A DNA stretch of 64,000 bases from Dysgonomonas sp. 216 (lineage in GTDB: Bacteria; Bacteroidota; Bacteroidia; Bacteroidales; Dysgonomonadaceae), in the NCBI RefSeq assembly GCF_010501065.1, contig NZ_QVMM01000020.1, positions 1 to 64,000 on the forward strand, in the 5' to 3' direction. Positions 62,629-64,000 of this stretch are shown here, in pieces. The position numbers and the translations under genes are program-made. The first letter of the stretch is position 1; the number at the start of each line of letters is the position of its first letter. Below the pieces are notes generated by a model. The model was not told the origin of the DNA, did no database searches, and was given only the letters and a program-made list of their open reading frames with translations.

Positions 62629-64000
62629 TTATCCACATTTTGATGCACCACAGTTGGTGCATTTTAAACAACCTTCCTGATAGATAAGTGTTTCCTGACC
62701 ACATACCGGACACTTCTGTCCTTTCATTTCGGCACCATTAGGTAAGAATTTCTTCAAGGCACGTTCAACTCCATTCTTCCATGTGTTGATAGTCTCACTA
62801 TCAAGTTCAAGCCCTTGTACTAATTTTACAACCTGATCGATAGGCATTCCGTAACGTAACACACCCGAAATAAGTTTGGCATAGTTCCAATATTCAGGAT
62901 TAAACTTACTGTTCAATCCTTCCATTGTGGTTTTATAGCCGCGTTTGTTTTTAAACTGGAAGTCGTAACTTCGCTCACCATCTTCGTTGTAAGTTTTGAG
63001 TATAACCCCGCTAGTTACATTTTTGGGCAACATAATGCCTTCGTCATCATCCAATAATCCGGTAAATATTTCGTATGGACGTCCATCCAATAATCCGATA
63101 AATGCAATCCATTTCTCTTTGTTGTTCTGAAACTTAATGACTTCGGCTTCTAATTCTTTTGGACGAGAGGGTATGATAAGAGGACGCTCGTAACAATCGC
63201 AATCATCTTTTTTATCTTTGTCATCAGCAGCAATAAGTACTCCGGCGCGCGAACCATCGCGATAAACGGTACAGCCTTTACACCCACATTTCCAAGCTTC
63301 AACATATAGTTGGTTAACCAAATCTTCCGAAACATCGGCAGGCAGGTTAATAGTTACACTTATTGAGTGATCTACCCATTTTTGTATGCGACCCTGCATT
63401 TTAACTTTTTGCAACCAATCAACATCATTCGAAGTTGCTTTATAGTAAGGAGATTCAGCTACAAGAGTATCAATTTCTTCGTTTGTGTATTTTTTTGTAG
63501 TTGAATGCCCCTTCGACTCCATCCAAGTAACAAAGCGATGATGGAAAACAATATATTCTTCCCACGAGTCTCCATTTTCATCAACAAAGTCTACCTTTAC
63601 TTGGGCATCATTCGGATTTACTTTCCGACGACGCTTATATACGGGTAAGAATACTGGTTCGATACCAGATGTAGACTGAGTCATTAAACTTGTGGTTCCT
63701 GTTGGCGCGATAGTCAAACATGCAATGTTTCTTCGCCCGTGTTTCCTCATTGCTTCAAGTAATGTTGGGTCGGCATCACACAAACGTTTGATAAACGGAT
63801 TGTTTATTTCTCTTTCTATATCAAATATTTCGAAAGCGCCACGCTCTTCTGCTAACTTAATAGAAGAATGATACGCTTCAATTGCAAGTGTTTTGTGTAC
63901 TTGCTCGGCAAAATCTGTAGCTTCTTCTGTGCCGTAGCATAAATTCATTCCGGCAATCATATCGCCTTCTGCTGTTATGCCAACACCGGTACGACGTCCT
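62629..64000 (-). CDS. nrdJ: Adenosylcobalamin-dependent ribonucleotide reductase, C-terminal part
   Basis: This is the C-terminal part (about 457 residues) of a class II ribonucleotide reductase; the frame stays open to the right edge (GRRTGVGITAEGDMIAG), so the start is outside. Class II enzymes make deoxynucleotides with adenosylcobalamin and no oxygen. Visible motifs are IACLTIAPTGTTSLMTQSTSGIEP in pieces, CGCKGCTVYRDGSR, and a zinc-ribbon-like tail with CPVCG and CTNCG, ending CG. No B12 riboswitch can be judged, since the 5' end is missing. Confidence 0.92.
   Translation of the reverse strand, partial: GRRTGVGITAEGDMIAGMNLCYGTEEATDFAEQVHKTLAIEAYHSSIKLAEERGAFEIFDIEREINNPFIKRLCDADPTLLEAMRKHGRRNIACLTIAPTGTTSLMTQSTSGIEPVFLPVYKRRRKVNPNDAQVKVDFVDENGDSWEEYIVFHHRFVTWMESKGHSTTKKYTNEEIDTLVAESPYYKATSNDVDWLQKVKMQGRIQKWVDHSISVTINLPADVSEDLVNQLYVEAWKCGCKGCTVYRDGSRAGVLIAADDKDKKDDCDCYERPLIIPSRPKELEAEVIKFQNNKEKWIAFIGLLDGRPYEIFTGLLDDDEGIMLPKNVTSGVILKTYNEDGERSYDFQFKNKRGYKTTMEGLNSKFNPEYWNYAKLISGVLRYGMPIDQVVKLVQGLELDSETINTWKNGVERALKKFLPNGAEMKGQKCPVCGQETLIYQEGCLKCTNCGASKCG

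Noticed and set aside
1..64000. CRISPR arrays, insertion sequences, integrases, tRNA and rRNA genes
   Set aside because: I looked for regularly spaced repeats, transposase-like proteins, integrase motifs and tRNA cloverleaf ends and saw none. Reading by eye could miss a tRNA.

Overview
The window is about 64 kb of low-GC chromosomal DNA from a member of the Bacteroidota, most likely order Bacteroidales. That placement is inferred from the gene set and promoters; no database was searched. Supporting signs are a fused SecDF, a TonB with a Pro/Gly linker, an LptC lipoprotein next to a PpiD-type foldase, a lipoprotein with an S-D-D-D-D export signal after its lipid cysteine, and start regions where Bacteroidota promoters (TTTG, 18-20 bp, TAnnTTTG) can be read. 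No rRNA, tRNA, CRISPR array, insertion sequence or phage gene was recognised. Most of the window is ordinary core genome; the interest lies in its regulation and in a few accessory genes.

Layout. 0.1-8.4 kb: surface lipoprotein, TonB, CDGSH protein, tsaB, M24 peptidase, folP-dacA (folate and c-di-AMP), a repeat-containing membrane protein and a lytic transglycosylase. 8.4-20.9 kb: uvrA, tpx, thioesterase-recJ, pirin, DUF2851, YceI lipoprotein, ahpC, a TRIC-type channel, mnmA and a small outer-membrane protein. 21-28 kb: a voltage-gated-type cation channel, a MATE exporter, panD-panC, outer-membrane phospholipase A, a cysteine-cluster protein and asparaginase. 28-30.5 kb: pyrB-pyrI behind a leader ORF that runs into a terminator, then a TatD-type hydrolase. 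30.8-33.4 kb: an arsenic operon, arsR-arsF-arsG-arsM, with three copies of one operator and a thioredoxin-ArsM fusion. 33.5-39.6 kb: secreted peptidases (two M16 proteins and one S9). 39.8-53 kb: nfeD, kdsB, a lone exosortase-like protein, OMP-lptC-ppiD, recQ, secDF and crcB. 53.1-62.4 kb: a complete trp operon. 62.6 kb to the right edge: the C-terminal part of a B12-dependent ribonucleotide reductase.

The trp operon carries every gene for chorismate to tryptophan in the order trpB-E-G-B2-D-MFS-C-F-A. It has a 19-residue leader peptide with three adjacent Trp codons, a terminator, and a competing antiterminator pairing, so ribosome-mediated attenuation is strongly indicated. It also holds two unusual members, a TrpB2 paralogue and an MFS transporter. 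The pyrBI leader has a different architecture: a 40-codon ORF ends inside the terminator hairpin, resembling the E. coli pyrBI UTP-sensitive attenuator. In the ars operon the predicted arsR promoter elements lie inside two of the repeated palindromes, which makes autorepression likely.

All functions come from reading motifs and family resemblance by eye. Promoters, operators and attenuators are predictions.
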